IMG/VR virus record: IMGVR_UViG_3300045919_000192
Coordinates: 1-22,789 of that record
Reading direction: 5' to 3' (one strand)
Length of the DNA stretch: 22,789 nt
Source: a virus
The notes beneath the pieces are model-generated. The model worked only from the letters and a program-made list of their open reading frames with translations, made no database searches and had not been told where the DNA came from. Each line of letters starts with the position of its first letter. Positions within the stretch are counted from its first letter, which is position 1. Positions 1 through 7,853 of this stretch are shown piece after piece. The translations under genes and the position numbers were made by a program.

Positions 1-620
1 TCTATCGCATTATCTACTAAGTCAGTGACAGTTTGAGTCTTTTGGTTTTGTTGCTTGGCTTGCCAGTTTATGCCTTTGTGGTCGTCTCCACCTAAAGGCA
101 ATAAAGAGACAATTAAGTCGCTAGTTACTTGTCCATTTAATGCTAATAAGCTGTCTGTATCTTGCCAATTTACCGATAAATTAACAGGTATAGACGAATT
201 TATTAAAATACTATCATTCTGGCTCTGTATTCCTAGCGTATAGTTATTTAGCAGTGCTACTGTTCCATTAATAACACTATTTGAGTCTGTCCATGCTGCG
301 TTGATATTGATGCCAACAGTAGCAACATTCGCATTAATTAAAACTACGCTATTCTGATCTGTCCATCCTATTGACAAATTATCAGTCAAATTTGATGTAA
401 TGGAAATTACACTATTTTGACTTGTCCAGTTTAATGCTGTTGCATCTAATAACGATCCTGTTATTGCAACTACACTATTGTTACTTGTCCATCCTATAAC
501 TAAACTATCTGATGATAATTCAGTTATAGCTATACTGCTATTCTGATCTGTCCAGCTTAATGTGCCTGTTACTCCTGCAGGAGCGCTTGTGCTATAAAGT
601 AAGCGTAGCGGTAAAAGCAC
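1..620 (-). CDS. Repeat-containing virion/appendage protein, N-terminal part (runs off the left edge)
   Basis: Open frame on the minus strand from a GTG at 620 to the window edge, about 206 codons with no stop. GAAAGG lies 6 nt before this GTG and no ATG is available nearby. The frame is the same as that of the preceding gene: its TAA (624-626) is followed in frame by CGT and then this GTG. From about residue 15 the protein is built of 21-residue repeats around the core WTDQNSV, alternating hydrophobic and polar residues as in beta-structured phage fibre or surface proteins. After the repeats comes a segment rich in Gln and Lys. Position after terminase, portal and small structural genes suggests a virion component. 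I do not recognise the family; function is inferred from context only. Confidence 0.7.
   Translation of the reverse strand, partial: MLLPLRLLYSTSAPAGVTGTLSWTDQNSSIAITELSSDSLVIGWTSNNSVVAITGSLLDATALNWTSQNSVISITSNLTDNLSIGWTDQNSVVLINANVATVGININAAWTDSNSVINGTVALLNNYTLGIQSQNDSILINSSIPVNLSVNWQDTDSLLALNGQVTSDLIVSLLPLGGDDHKGINWQAKQQNQKTQTVTDLVDNAI
150..565 (-). repeat. Seven imperfect 63-bp (21-residue) tandem repeats inside the left-edge gene
   Basis: The codon for the core Trp (or its replacement) recurs at 552-554, 489-491, 426-428, 363-365, 291-293, 228-230 and 165-167. The spacing is 63 bp each time except one of 72 bp. The core reads W-T-(D/S)-Q-N-S-(V/I) in the best copies and decays toward the C-terminal side (IQSQNDS, WQDTDSL). 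The period is a multiple of three and the conservation is at protein level, so this is a protein repeat rather than a DNA site array. Confidence 0.8.
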
Positions 621-623
621 ACG

Positions 624-1373
624 TTACCTTTCCCACCAACCACACTCAACCTCAAATGAACCGGCTGTTGTTGCGTTACCTGGGAACCATAACCCCAATG
701 TAAACGACTGTTGTGGGCCTAAAACTATTGGAGGACATGGAATTGATTCACGTATTGCAGTAGTTGTACCGATTGCTTGGTTCGCTTCAAAATCTACTGA
801 CCCAAAATGCCATATATATTCATCATTAACTACAGGTATCTGTGACCGTATAACACCACGACTTAATTGCCGAGACGAGCTTGAAAGGGCAACTGTTGTT
901 AAAGCTCCAGCATATACCTGAACTATTGAGTTATTAGCCAAATCCATGTTTACATTAGCAGGAATTAAAACAGTTCCGCCTGATGTATAGCGAGACGTTA
1001 AAAAACCATCAGTATTGATTTTAAAATGTCCTGCCGTTGCTGTAACAGGTGCAACTGTGCAAATCAATTTGATATATGACAAATATATCCGTTTATTATT
1101 GGGCGTATCGGAAACGTTGTCGTTATTTTTAATCAGTAAAAAGTTTCCTGCTGTATCTGACGCAGCTGCTGTTATAGCAAAAGCTAAGCCCGTTCCTGGC
1201 GTGGGGCTGGAAGTGGTAAAAAACGATCCTTCATCGGCAATTATATGAGTTGTGGGGCAAATTGAAGCGACCATTGCTTCGCCGTATTTAGTAAGCCTAA
1301 TTTCTTCGTCTGTGTATTCAGGGTTTGCATCTGGTCTATTTCTATGTACGACGCCTTTTATTGATATGTCCAT
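624..1373 (-). CDS. Structural-type protein of unknown function (249 aa)
   Basis: The ATG at 1373 lies 3 nt after the stop of the preceding gene. The protein is rich in Thr, Ser, Ala, Gly and Asn with alternating beta-type patterns, has no membrane segment and no signal peptide, and ends in a Trp-Trp-Glu-Arg tail. These are the looks of a capsid-decoration, neck or tail component, and the gene sits in the head/appendage block downstream of portal. I do not recognise a named family. The next reading frame continues in phase after its TAA, so a minor readthrough product carrying the 21-residue repeats is conceivable but unproven. Confidence 0.75.
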   Translation of the reverse strand: MDISIKGVVHRNRPDANPEYTDEEIRLTKYGEAMVASICPTTHIIADEGSFFTTSSPTPGTGLAFAITAAASDTAGNFLLIKNNDNVSDTPNNKRIYLSYIKLICTVAPVTATAGHFKINTDGFLTSRYTSGGTVLIPANVNMDLANNSIVQVYAGALTTVALSSSSRQLSRGVIRSQIPVVNDEYIWHFGSVDFEANQAIGTTTAIRESIPCPPIVLGPQQSFTLGLWFPGNATTAGSFEVECGWWER

Positions 1374-1376
1374 TGT

Positions 1377-1673
1377 TTATCCTATCGTTGATTGTAGTAA
1401 AAATAAAATATCAGCAAGAATAACTTTAATTTCTTGCATTTCGTTTTTTAATTCGTGATCGTTTGTAGTAAGTTCTAATTCTTCATTGACTTGCAATGGC
1501 TTGTTTAAACCTGAGTCCTCTGTTTTTGCTACTGGCATGACTCCAGATATTAACTGTTCTGTAGAACCACCAATGTCTAGCGTAACAACTTGAGTTTTTA
1601 CCCCAGAATGGTCAATATCTCGTATTGTGTCACCAACTGTTGTATTTGCATTTAATATCGTATTATCTGCCAT
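1377..1673 (-). CDS. Small phage structural or accessory protein (98 aa)
   Basis: Its ATG overlaps the stop of the upstream gene (TAATG at 1673). The first half is polar and beta-like with VVTLDIGG. The second half, from about residue 60, is acidic and helical (ELELTTNDHELKNEMQEIK) and ends in a hydrophobic helix ILADILFLLQ. This layout, a short beta region plus a C-terminal helix, is common in small phage proteins encoded between head and tail genes. No family recognised; virion role inferred only from context. Confidence 0.7.
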   Translation of the reverse strand: MADNTILNANTTVGDTIRDIDHSGVKTQVVTLDIGGSTEQLISGVMPVAKTEDSGLNKPLQVNEELELTTNDHELKNEMQEIKVILADILFLLQSTIG

Positions 1674-2059
1674 TAAGCATTACCTGCTGTAATCGTGAAG
1701 CCAGTCACAGAAACAGTTAAGCCTACGCTTATGACTGCTGTATTCAATATCAACTCAGTTCCGCTTGTCCCCGCTGTCCCATCAATTACCCATGCTCCCG
1801 CGCTGGTTGTTATCCTAAACCATGTTGCTGTGCCTGCAAATAGTCCTGTTGTATTAGACGGTAATGTAGGAGATAACACCGAAGCAGAAGAAGCGCCTGA
1901 AAACGGAGTACCTAAGGTAAATTCTGCCAATTTGTTAGTGGCTGTTCCACCTGCTGCTGGTTGCGTACCGTCATAGATTTGCAATTTACCTGCGTTTCCT
2001 ACTGCTGTTGTAATTGCATCATTCTGAGCGTTTCTTAATGCAGTGTTATAGTGTGGCAT
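1673..2059 (-). CDS. Small structural protein, phage head-tail region type (128 aa)
   Basis: Starts with MPHYNTALRNAQNDAITTAVG, then LQIYDGTQPA, a Gly/Thr/Ser-rich beta body with FRITTSAGAWVIDGT, and ends ITAGNA. This pattern (N-terminal RNAxxDAI helix, then a sheet-rich domain containing an IYDG and a FRI segment) is one I associate with a widespread family of uncharacterised phage structural proteins near portal and capsid genes. The ATG lies 14 nt inside the 3' end of the portal gene, indicating coupled translation. Exact role in the particle is unknown. Confidence 0.75.
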   Translation of the reverse strand: MPHYNTALRNAQNDAITTAVGNAGKLQIYDGTQPAAGGTATNKLAEFTLGTPFSGASSASVLSPTLPSNTTGLFAGTATWFRITTSAGAWVIDGTAGTSGTELILNTAVISVGLTVSVTGFTITAGNA

Positions 2060-4331
2060 TATTACCGCCTAAATCTATTGAGATGGGTTGTTTAATTGCT
2101 TCGATTAATTGTGATAATTGACCGTCTTTGCCTTCTTTATCCATCATAGCCTTTGATTCTTCGTTTTGCATCCTAAATGATTCTGATTGCATACGCATTG
2201 ATTCTGTTTCGGCGCTTATCCTAGCCATTTCAATCTTTGTATTTGCGTCAATAGTAGCTCGTGCAATCTCGGTTTCCTTTTCTATCTCGGAGGATATTTT
2301 AATTTCATTGAGTCTAGCATTAGCCTCATATTCTACTTTCCACCGTTCAAACTCAATTTGAGCCTGTGTTTTACCTTGCTCAATAGCTACCTTTGCTCTA
2401 TTTTCCATTTCAAACTGTACAGATTCTCTCTGTGTTTTAGCTTGGTCTAACTGTGCGGCATGCTGCAATTCTGCTTGCTTTGCTTGCATGTCCATCTGCT
2501 TTAATTGCATACTATTATCAGGTGGAGGAGCTGGCGGCTGTGGTGGTGTTGGCTCTTTCATTGATTCGATATACTGCTCTATTTCATCGCCAAATTGATA
2601 CCGTCTAACAATAGCCATCATCATTGCTTTAGCAGCCTCAAATGGGAAAGCGCCTGACTGTATCAAAGGCGTTACACCTTGCAAGTATTGCCCTAATGCC
2701 GTCATGACATCAGCTATTTGTTTTTGATCTTCTACTGCTTCCGGTAAAACAGTAGAATTAGTTTCGATGTCTATCTTATATGACCGCATACGATCATTCT
2801 TAAGCATTTCCAGAACTTTAGGCCATTGTATACCCTGCATTAATTGCTGAGCTTGTTGTACTTGTGGTGGTATTTGTGGTGGCTGCCCTGGCATTTGTGG
2901 TATTTGTTGCGCTTGCATCTGGTAAGATTGAAGTATCATTTGAGCCTGTTGCAGCTGTTCAGTAGTCGCAAAGTTTAGTCCTGTCATTTCTGCCCATGTT
3001 TTCTCACTGAACTTAGTGGCGGCAATCTCAAGCATGATTCTCAACATATCCCTTGCATATCTTTGGACTTCGCCTTGCATCCTTTTTAACCGCATGGTTC
3101 CCCATTGCGATTTGATTCCCTGAGCTGTAGCAGTTTCACTGGCTACTGTTGATCCTCTGATAATGTCTGATATACCAGTAATTTCATAAATGACTTGCTT
3201 GCATTGTTCACGAGTAGCATAAAGGTTTTGCAATACCTGCATCATCTCAGCAATAGGCATAAACCAGATAGCATTTTGAAATCCTTTCTCAGCTGCTAGG
3301 CTTGCTGATTTATCGGCTGGCGTGAACGTATTATCATCACCTTTTAAGAGATTCTCAATATCAGATCCTAGTTCTCCATCATAAATACCTTTCGCTTTGA
3401 TAGATGAGCTTAGCCTGTTAATACGTCTAGTTAAGTTGTTTATCTCTTTAGCTTGATTCTCATAATAGACATAAGGTGCTATAGAATCTAAAGACTGGCT
3501 TTGTTGAGTAAATAATATTGGCTTGGGTATTGGGAAGAACCCAGTTAATTGGAGCGGATCATCTTCAACCAATAAAAAGTCTTCTTTGTACTGATTTGAT
3601 ACATATCTTACTTTCTTGTCGTCTCTATCCCATATCTGATAGATACAGGCTGTCTTTTCTCCGCCTTGCTTTTCTTTGTCTTGGCGTTTTTCCTTATCGT
3701 CTTCGCTTACATCGTCATTAGCTAAAAATGTGAGTTTCGATGCCTTATCTTTAAAAAGGCGCTTTGCTTCATCTTCATCTATATGCTCCTCAAAAGCTAC
3801 CCAAGGCACTTTAGACCATTTATTGGAATAACCAAAATAGACACGGTTCCATACTCTGGAGTCAATACAGACTAACTCTGATGACTTGTTGTAAACTTCT
3901 CCGTCATCATCTTCGTTTATGTCTGCATCGTATTTTATCAGCGTTACACCACGACCAGGCAATAAAGCGTCTAATGTAGCGTTTTTCATGCCTTCATCAA
4001 ATGTCTCATACCCATCAACACCAGTATCCAGCAAATATTCAAGCAATCTAGTAGCTGCGTGTGCTGCTGCTTGTGTAGATGGGTCTTGGTCTTCTTTAAA
4101 CCGTTGACGAACTGATGGTCTTGGTACTGCGGAATAAATAGCAGGAAATAATGTCTCTGTATTAGAATATAGGATATTGAAGGGTACTTTTGCTGGATCT
4201 TCTGAGCTGTAAATATCTAAAACTTTCTGACCTGTTGCATGGAAAGTTTTATCCCTGTCTTTTGCTGTAGCAATCTCACGTAGCCAATACGTAATCTTAG
4301 AATCATCGTCTGACTTTTCATTTTCGCTCAT
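2046..4331 (-). CDS. Portal protein with long helical C-terminal barrel (P22-like type)
   Basis: 761 aa, directly after large terminase with an ATGA overlap at 4328-4331. The N-terminal two thirds has the character of P22-type portal proteins (KVPFNILYSNTETLFPAIYS near residue 50, an Ala-rich helical segment near 88-95, and ITGISDIIRGS in the middle). It is followed by a Gln/Pro/Met-rich linker around residues 480-525 and then about 150 residues of almost pure charged helix (QLKQMDMQAKQAELQ onward). P22 portal (725 aa) has a comparable C-terminal helical barrel above the crown. As portal it would form the dodecameric ring at the capsid vertex, dock terminase and let DNA pass. Length, order and helical tail all agree; family assignment is by resemblance only. 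Confidence 0.88.
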   Translation of the reverse strand: MSENEKSDDDSKITYWLREIATAKDRDKTFHATGQKVLDIYSSEDPAKVPFNILYSNTETLFPAIYSAVPRPSVRQRFKEDQDPSTQAAAHAATRLLEYLLDTGVDGYETFDEGMKNATLDALLPGRGVTLIKYDADINEDDDGEVYNKSSELVCIDSRVWNRVYFGYSNKWSKVPWVAFEEHIDEDEAKRLFKDKASKLTFLANDDVSEDDKEKRQDKEKQGGEKTACIYQIWDRDDKKVRYVSNQYKEDFLLVEDDPLQLTGFFPIPKPILFTQQSQSLDSIAPYVYYENQAKEINNLTRRINRLSSSIKAKGIYDGELGSDIENLLKGDDNTFTPADKSASLAAEKGFQNAIWFMPIAEMMQVLQNLYATREQCKQVIYEITGISDIIRGSTVASETATAQGIKSQWGTMRLKRMQGEVQRYARDMLRIMLEIAATKFSEKTWAEMTGLNFATTEQLQQAQMILQSYQMQAQQIPQMPGQPPQIPPQVQQAQQLMQGIQWPKVLEMLKNDRMRSYKIDIETNSTVLPEAVEDQKQIADVMTALGQYLQGVTPLIQSGAFPFEAAKAMMMAIVRRYQFGDEIEQYIESMKEPTPPQPPAPPPDNSMQLKQMDMQAKQAELQHAAQLDQAKTQRESVQFEMENRAKVAIEQGKTQAQIEFERWKVEYEANARLNEIKISSEIEKETEIARATIDANTKIEMARISAETESMRMQSESFRMQNEESKAMMDKEGKDGQLSQLIEAIKQPISIDLGGNNATL

Positions 4332-5734
4332 TCTTGATTCCTTTTGGCTGCCATTCTTGCAAAATGTTGTTTGGTCAGTGACTTCATTGTTATAGATTGT
4401 ACAGACTTATTAATTAATTGTTGATCTACCACCATGTTTTCAGGTTCTTCTCTGGCTTCTTTCCAGACTAATGATAAATATCTAAAAGAGTCTGCAAAAT
4501 CACTTGACCAATCATGCACTGGTTCAGTAGTAAATATCTTCTTTTCATCATCCCATTTATGATGATAAAATCTTAATGCTTCCAGGCCATCTTCACACAA
4601 ATGTTCATTAAAGTAACATCGTGGGAAAGTTGCTCTTGCTGCCTGAATACCACCCTCTTTACTTGTATTCGGAATACGCTTTATCTTACCTAACTTACCA
4701 TCGATATTGTCGTCCACAAATTGCTGTCTGACTGTCTTGCCACCTGCTGCCAATGTGTCATGAAATGCATCATGCGGTAGCCAAATAGTAGAATACTTAT
4801 ATTGCTTATCTCTTAACAGATTGCAGTAAAATGGGACATCTTTATGATTGCTTGAATGACAATCGATGATGTATATCTCAGAGCCTACAACCTGAAAAAA
4901 CCATATACAAGTCGAGTCTTTCTTGCCTATATCGAAACTACAGTGTACCGGATAGCGTGGATTATACGGATACTCTCCAATTCTATCTAATATCTGTAAT
5001 TTAGCAATACAATCAGCCCATATTGCACCAATAACAGCGGCCTCAAATGATACATAATACTCTTGCTGAAATAGAGCTTCTCCAAATTCAGGGCCGTGTA
5101 AGCTTATAAGCTCTTGTCTAATACGTTGTAATTGCTCTTGACTAAATACGTTAGAATCATCAACAGTTTTTACATCATAAAACCAGCCTGGCTGCGTCTC
5201 TGCATAAGCACACATCTTAAAAAAATGGTTCTTACCTCTTGGAGTAGAGTTAAAACCCACCCATCCGTTATTCTCTTCGATAATAGGCATTAAATAGGCC
5301 CATGCTGATGGATTGCTGATAGCATACTCGCTAAATACTAACCCAACAGGCGGAGACCCTACTAAGCTGTTAAAGTTATCAGAGCCTACAAGCTGAATTG
5401 TAGAGCCCGACTTTAACGATATTTTCATTTCTTGTTGATTAGTACCCGATCTTAATATTTCAGGACATATTGTTTCTAATCGCTTCTTACCTGTATTTGG
5501 ATTAATAGCATCCCACATTGACTTACGTGCTTGTGCATATTCTGGCAACATGTACCAGTAGTTGCCTATTCTTTCATGAGCTGCACAGACGGTGTGATTA
5601 AGAAATATATCATCCTTGCCGAACCGCCTGTGGTGTCTTGCTACTGCTCTTTTACCACCGTTTTTTAAATAGTTCCATAGTGGTTTTTGTGGTTCTCTTG
5701 GCTTCCATTCAAACGGAAGTCTTATATCAACCAC
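4328..5734 (-). CDS. terL: Terminase large subunit (packaging ATPase/nuclease)
   Basis: 468 aa. ATPase Walker A-like RRFGKD at residues 36-41, Walker B-type hydrophobic strand ending in acid (GLVFSEY, about residue 130), and nuclease-domain acidic residues in CSFDIGKKDST and in the C-terminal SSDFADSFRYL. Length and motif order fit phage TerL, which translocates DNA into the prohead through the portal and cuts concatemers. The only start consistent with the open frame is GTG at 5734, as an in-frame TAG lies just upstream. This GTG has no good ribosome-binding site and lies inside the end of an 18-codon ORF, so translation is probably coupled. Stop overlaps the portal start. Confidence 0.93.
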   Translation of the reverse strand: MVDIRLPFEWKPREPQKPLWNYLKNGGKRAVARHHRRFGKDDIFLNHTVCAAHERIGNYWYMLPEYAQARKSMWDAINPNTGKKRLETICPEILRSGTNQQEMKISLKSGSTIQLVGSDNFNSLVGSPPVGLVFSEYAISNPSAWAYLMPIIEENNGWVGFNSTPRGKNHFFKMCAYAETQPGWFYDVKTVDDSNVFSQEQLQRIRQELISLHGPEFGEALFQQEYYVSFEAAVIGAIWADCIAKLQILDRIGEYPYNPRYPVHCSFDIGKKDSTCIWFFQVVGSEIYIIDCHSSNHKDVPFYCNLLRDKQYKYSTIWLPHDAFHDTLAAGGKTVRQQFVDDNIDGKLGKIKRIPNTSKEGGIQAARATFPRCYFNEHLCEDGLEALRFYHHKWDDEKKIFTTEPVHDWSSDFADSFRYLSLVWKEAREEPENMVVDQQLINKSVQSITMKSLTKQHFARMAAKRNQE

Positions 5735-5783
5735 CGAATATAGCTAGTATATTTTCAAATACTAAAACAATCCAGTCAATCAT
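5727..5783 (-). CDS. 18-residue hydrophobic mini-ORF bridging small and large terminase
   Basis: Reads MIDWIVLVFENILAIFGG. Its ATG at 5783 overlaps the end of the upstream terminase gene and is preceded, 6 nt away, by AGGAG, the best Shine-Dalgarno in this area. Its stop overlaps the GTG of terL by 8 nt. The peptide is one short hydrophobic stretch. It could be a leader that delivers ribosomes to the poor terL start, a tiny membrane peptide, or chance. The strong ribosome-binding site, which nothing else explains, is the main argument for translation. Confidence 0.5.
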   Translation of the reverse strand: MIDWIVLVFENILAIFGG

Positions 5784-6027
5784 TTAATTCTCCTATATTT
5801 TTATCTATTATTATATTTACTACGGCCTGAACGTTAGCATTAACCTGTAAAGGCAATAGCTTTGCATAGTGCCGGTAAAACTCTGTCTGGTTCTCTAACG
5901 CCCAGTCAGCGAAGTTCTTAACTCCACCAATGCGCTCAAAAACATCCAAAATGTTCTCTTGGCAACCCTTTGTTACTTTGTTTATTGATCCAGGCTCTCT
6001 ACCACCTGTCTTTAATCCTTTAGCCAT
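5776..6027 (-). CDS. Terminase small subunit-like protein (83 aa)
   Basis: Basic N-terminus MAKGLKTGGREPGSINKVTKG followed by helices with RIGGVKNFADWALENQTEFYRHYAKLLPLQV. The basic GGRxPGSxNK start and the 'FxxYAKLLP' segment are typical of short phage TerS-like proteins encoded just before terL. TerS recognises the packaging site and regulates the large subunit. At 83 aa it is short for the family (commonly 100-180 aa), so it may be a minimal form; assignment rests on this pattern and on position. Confidence 0.7.
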   Translation of the reverse strand: MAKGLKTGGREPGSINKVTKGCQENILDVFERIGGVKNFADWALENQTEFYRHYAKLLPLQVNANVQAVVNIIIDKNIGELND

Positions 6028-6056
6028 CTGTTTTAGAAAATAGTTTATTTAAATCA

Positions 6057-6082
6057 ATTATACACAATTATGAATAAGTCAA
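6057..6082 (-). promoter_or_regulatory. Possible promoter for the packaging genes
   Basis: Minus strand: perfect -10 TATAAT (6057-6062) 30 nt upstream of the small terminase ATG. TTGACT (6077-6082) lies upstream but with only a 14-nt spacer, shorter than the 16-18 normally used, so the -35 match may be fortuitous. The flanking sequence is strongly A+T-rich. Confidence 0.35.
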
Positions 6083-6252
6083 GCATTATTTTTACTTCTA
6101 AACTTTCTTATTCTGTCTTTATTACACTGCACACACTGCTTATTCTTAACATAAAACACTGTATGACCATATAAGCATCCATGCTTTATTATAGCCTTAT
6201 CCTGACCTTTTAGTTCAGCATATATTAAATCTAGTTTCTTATAATGCTTCAC
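6079..6252 (-). CDS. Small zinc-binding-type protein (57 aa, GTG start)
   Basis: Minus-strand frame from GTG 6252 to TGA 6079, overlapping the end of the upstream gene by 14 nt. The C-terminal half has a Cys/His cluster: HGCLYGH, then CVQC 10-13 residues later, followed by a basic stretch KDRIRKFRSK. This spacing is like the tiny phage proteins with a C-x3/4-H ... C-x2-C zinc knuckle that resemble HNH fragments. The start is uncertain (no ATG, weak ribosome-binding site), but the coherent zinc pattern supports the frame. Confidence 0.5.
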   Translation of the reverse strand: MKHYKKLDLIYAELKGQDKAIIKHGCLYGHTVFYVKNKQCVQCNKDRIRKFRSKNNA

Positions 6253-6433
6253 TGATTATCTTATCAATAACTTGCTGTCTTATTTCATCAACAACAGGTT
6301 TTACACCACTATTGAATGCATCATTCCAATCTCTTGTTACTCTACTGCAAAAAACCTGTATATCTATTTTAGTGTAGCCATTGTCTAATAACCACTTGCT
6401 ATCTTGTGCTATTGCAGACACTTCGCTTTTCAT
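6239..6433 (-). CDS. Small phage protein, unknown function (64 aa)
   Basis: Begins MKSEVSAIAQDSKWLLDNGY and is largely helical with one Cys (VFCSRVTRDW). The ATG follows 3 nt after the stop of the upstream gene. No recognised domain, membrane segment or signal peptide. Tight packing with neighbours supports a real gene of the accessory block. Confidence 0.6.
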   Translation of the reverse strand: MKSEVSAIAQDSKWLLDNGYTKIDIQVFCSRVTRDWNDAFNSGVKPVVDEIRQQVIDKIISEAL

Positions 6434-6436
6434 TTT

Positions 6437-6598
6437 TTATTTTCCCGTGTGACAATACTTTATAAACCGTTCCCAAAACTTTTCTTCTTCTACAGCAATG
6501 AGCCACAGTTCATATTTTTCATCTAATAATTCATATGTCAACAACCTATAATCAACAATATGTTGTATATTTCTTCCATCAAATAAATCAATCTCCAT
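6437..6598 (-). CDS. Small phage protein, unknown function (53 aa)
   Basis: I choose ATG 6598 (MEIDLFDGRNIQHIVDYRLL) because GGAGA lies about 9 nt upstream; an in-frame ATG at 6619 would add seven residues buried in the preceding gene. The protein is acidic and aromatic-rich (KYELWLIAVEEEKFWERFIKY) and ends with YCHTGK. It overlaps the preceding gene by 11 nt. No family recognised. Confidence 0.55.
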   Translation of the reverse strand: MEIDLFDGRNIQHIVDYRLLTYELLDEKYELWLIAVEEEKFWERFIKYCHTGK

Positions 6599-6749
6599 TG
6601 TATTGTTTCTCCATATCATCAGCTAGTTCGTTATAATGCCTAGCTAAGTTTCTGTAGTAATTATACTCGCTTAGCCTATATTGATGCTCTGCAACTTGTA
6701 TCATGCGCTTGGCAGAATCTCTGTATTGTTCTGGTGTTGTGTCAATCAT
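6588..6749 (-). CDS. Small helical phage protein, unknown function (53 aa)
   Basis: ATG at 6749 in an ATGA overlap with the stop of the HNH-like gene. The product (MIDTTPEQYRDSAKRMIQVA...) is charged, Tyr-rich and predicted as one or two helices. Stop at 6588. Translational coupling and absence of any competing frame support it; function unknown. Confidence 0.6.
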   Translation of the reverse strand: MIDTTPEQYRDSAKRMIQVAEHQYRLSEYNYYRNLARHYNELADDMEKQYNGD

Positions 6750-7003
6750 GTTATCAACCTCTCAATAGTATTTGCTAATACCTGTAATTCTGTTAACTTC
6801 ATTATGTTCCATATTGTTTTGCGTCCATGTATTCCGTGTTCGTTATCCTGATGGCATGTTTTGCATAATGGTATCACCATGTAGTGGCTTATTCTCCTTC
6901 CACAATCTAAAATATGGTGCGCATCAACTGGACTTAATTCACCGCATACACCACAATTCATGTTTTTAATTCTGAATATATGGCGCTTTTCTTTGTCGTT
7001 CAT
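6746..7003 (-). CDS. HNH-type / Ref-like nuclease (85 aa)
   Basis: Zinc/HNH pattern in order: C-G-V-C-G (residues 17-21), DAHHIL (27-32), GRRISHYMVIPLC, CKTCH, HGIHGR. The arrangement CxxC ... HHI ... SHY..IPLCxxCH ... HGIHG resembles the RecA-dependent nuclease Ref of phage P1 and related small HNH proteins found in nin-like regions of lambdoid phages. It would cut or nick DNA, possibly during recombination. It is shorter than P1 Ref, so it probably represents the nuclease core alone. Coupled by ATGA overlaps on both sides. The nuclease fold is well supported; the specific Ref role is inference. Confidence 0.78.
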   Translation of the reverse strand: MNDKEKRHIFRIKNMNCGVCGELSPVDAHHILDCGRRISHYMVIPLCKTCHQDNEHGIHGRKTIWNIMKLTELQVLANTIERLIT

Positions 7004-7380
7004 TTTTCACCTTGATAACATTCTTCTGGTTTAACTGGTTCTGAATTTTCTAAAATAAACCCGTTAAAAGTTACAAAATATTTTTTACCATTAATTTCTG
7101 TTGTCTTTTCTATTATAACTAATGATTTAAAATCTTTATTACCCTGTCTCCATGACCAACATATAATACCGTCTTCTGGTATCTTGTCATACCATTGTGG
7201 TTCTTTGTATTCACTGTATTCGCTCCATGAATCTGGCTTATCGAAGTAAGAAATTGCTTTCCTTCCTGTTTCATCAACTAAAAACCCTGTTACTACATCA
7301 ATCGTTCTTTTATCTCCTGAAAATGAAATTAACATATTACCATCCAGCAAAGATTGATAAATTTCTCTTTGACTTCTCAT
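7000..7380 (-). CDS. Phage accessory protein, unknown function (126 aa)
   Basis: Starts MRSQREIYQSLLDGNMLISF with ATG in an ATGA overlap with the NinB-like stop. Mixed alpha/beta composition with aromatic-rich centre (SWSEYSEYKEPQWYDKIPE, CWSWRQGNKD), and a C-terminal beta part KKYFVTFNGFILENSEPV. No membrane segment. Lies between NinB-like and HNH-like genes, so it belongs to the same expression unit. No family recognised. Confidence 0.65.
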   Translation of the reverse strand: MRSQREIYQSLLDGNMLISFSGDKRTIDVVTGFLVDETGRKAISYFDKPDSWSEYSEYKEPQWYDKIPEDGIICWSWRQGNKDFKSLVIIEKTTEINGKKYFVTFNGFILENSEPVKPEECYQGEK

Positions 7381-7853
7381 AAATAATGCTCCAAATCTGT
7401 TTTTAAAGTCATTCTTAATTTCTCATGTGCAAAGCTCTTAACTTCGTCCAAAAACTCTGCGCCTTGCTTAACTGTTGCATCAAGTAAACTAAGGCGTTTT
7501 TCATCTGTTATAAAGGCGTTTAACCGTTTAGCAGTGTCCTTATAGCCATCTACTTCCAATTGCCTAATGGCGAACATTGTATTTGCCCATTCTTCATTAT
7601 CTCTAACAAATATCGGCAACAAAAACCTTTCCTTTAAGAACTGGTTACATTCATCTTTCGACAATCCCATTTCTTTTGAAATATCAGTTATCCATAACCA
7701 ACGCAACCTATTCTGTACAGCGCTTAGTTCTTGTTCTTTTGTAATTTTTACAAAGTTCTTTATTGTCACTTCCTTAGGTAATCCTTCAATTCTGTTTATG
7801 TACCAAACACAATTTGCAATAGATTTATCATCTTTTAACAAAAACTGTTTCAT
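7377..7853 (-). CDS. ninB: NinB-like recombination protein
   Basis: 158 aa. The N-terminus MKQFLLKDDKSIANCVWYIN, the basic segment, the LSAVQNRLRWLWITDISKEMG region (residues about 43-63) and ERFLLPIF match the organisation of lambda NinB (Orf, 146 aa), a single-strand DNA/SSB-binding recombination mediator that can stand in for RecFOR. The Q-N-R-L-R-W-L-W stretch replaces the family's usual 'RSxxQNrlyWaWlxdIa' motif. Co-occurrence with a RuvC-like resolvase and a Bet protein in this window supports a recombination role. ATG at 7853 overlaps the preceding gene's TGA. Confidence 0.78.
   Translation of the reverse strand: MKQFLLKDDKSIANCVWYINRIEGLPKEVTIKNFVKITKEQELSAVQNRLRWLWITDISKEMGLSKDECNQFLKERFLLPIFVRDNEEWANTMFAIRQLEVDGYKDTAKRLNAFITDEKRLSLLDATVKQGAEFLDEVKSFAHEKLRMTLKTDLEHYL

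Noticed and set aside
2860-2960. Gln/Pro-rich repetitive stretch in the portal gene as a DNA repeat
   Set aside because: It reflects a low-complexity linker in the portal protein, not a tandem DNA repeat with fixed period.
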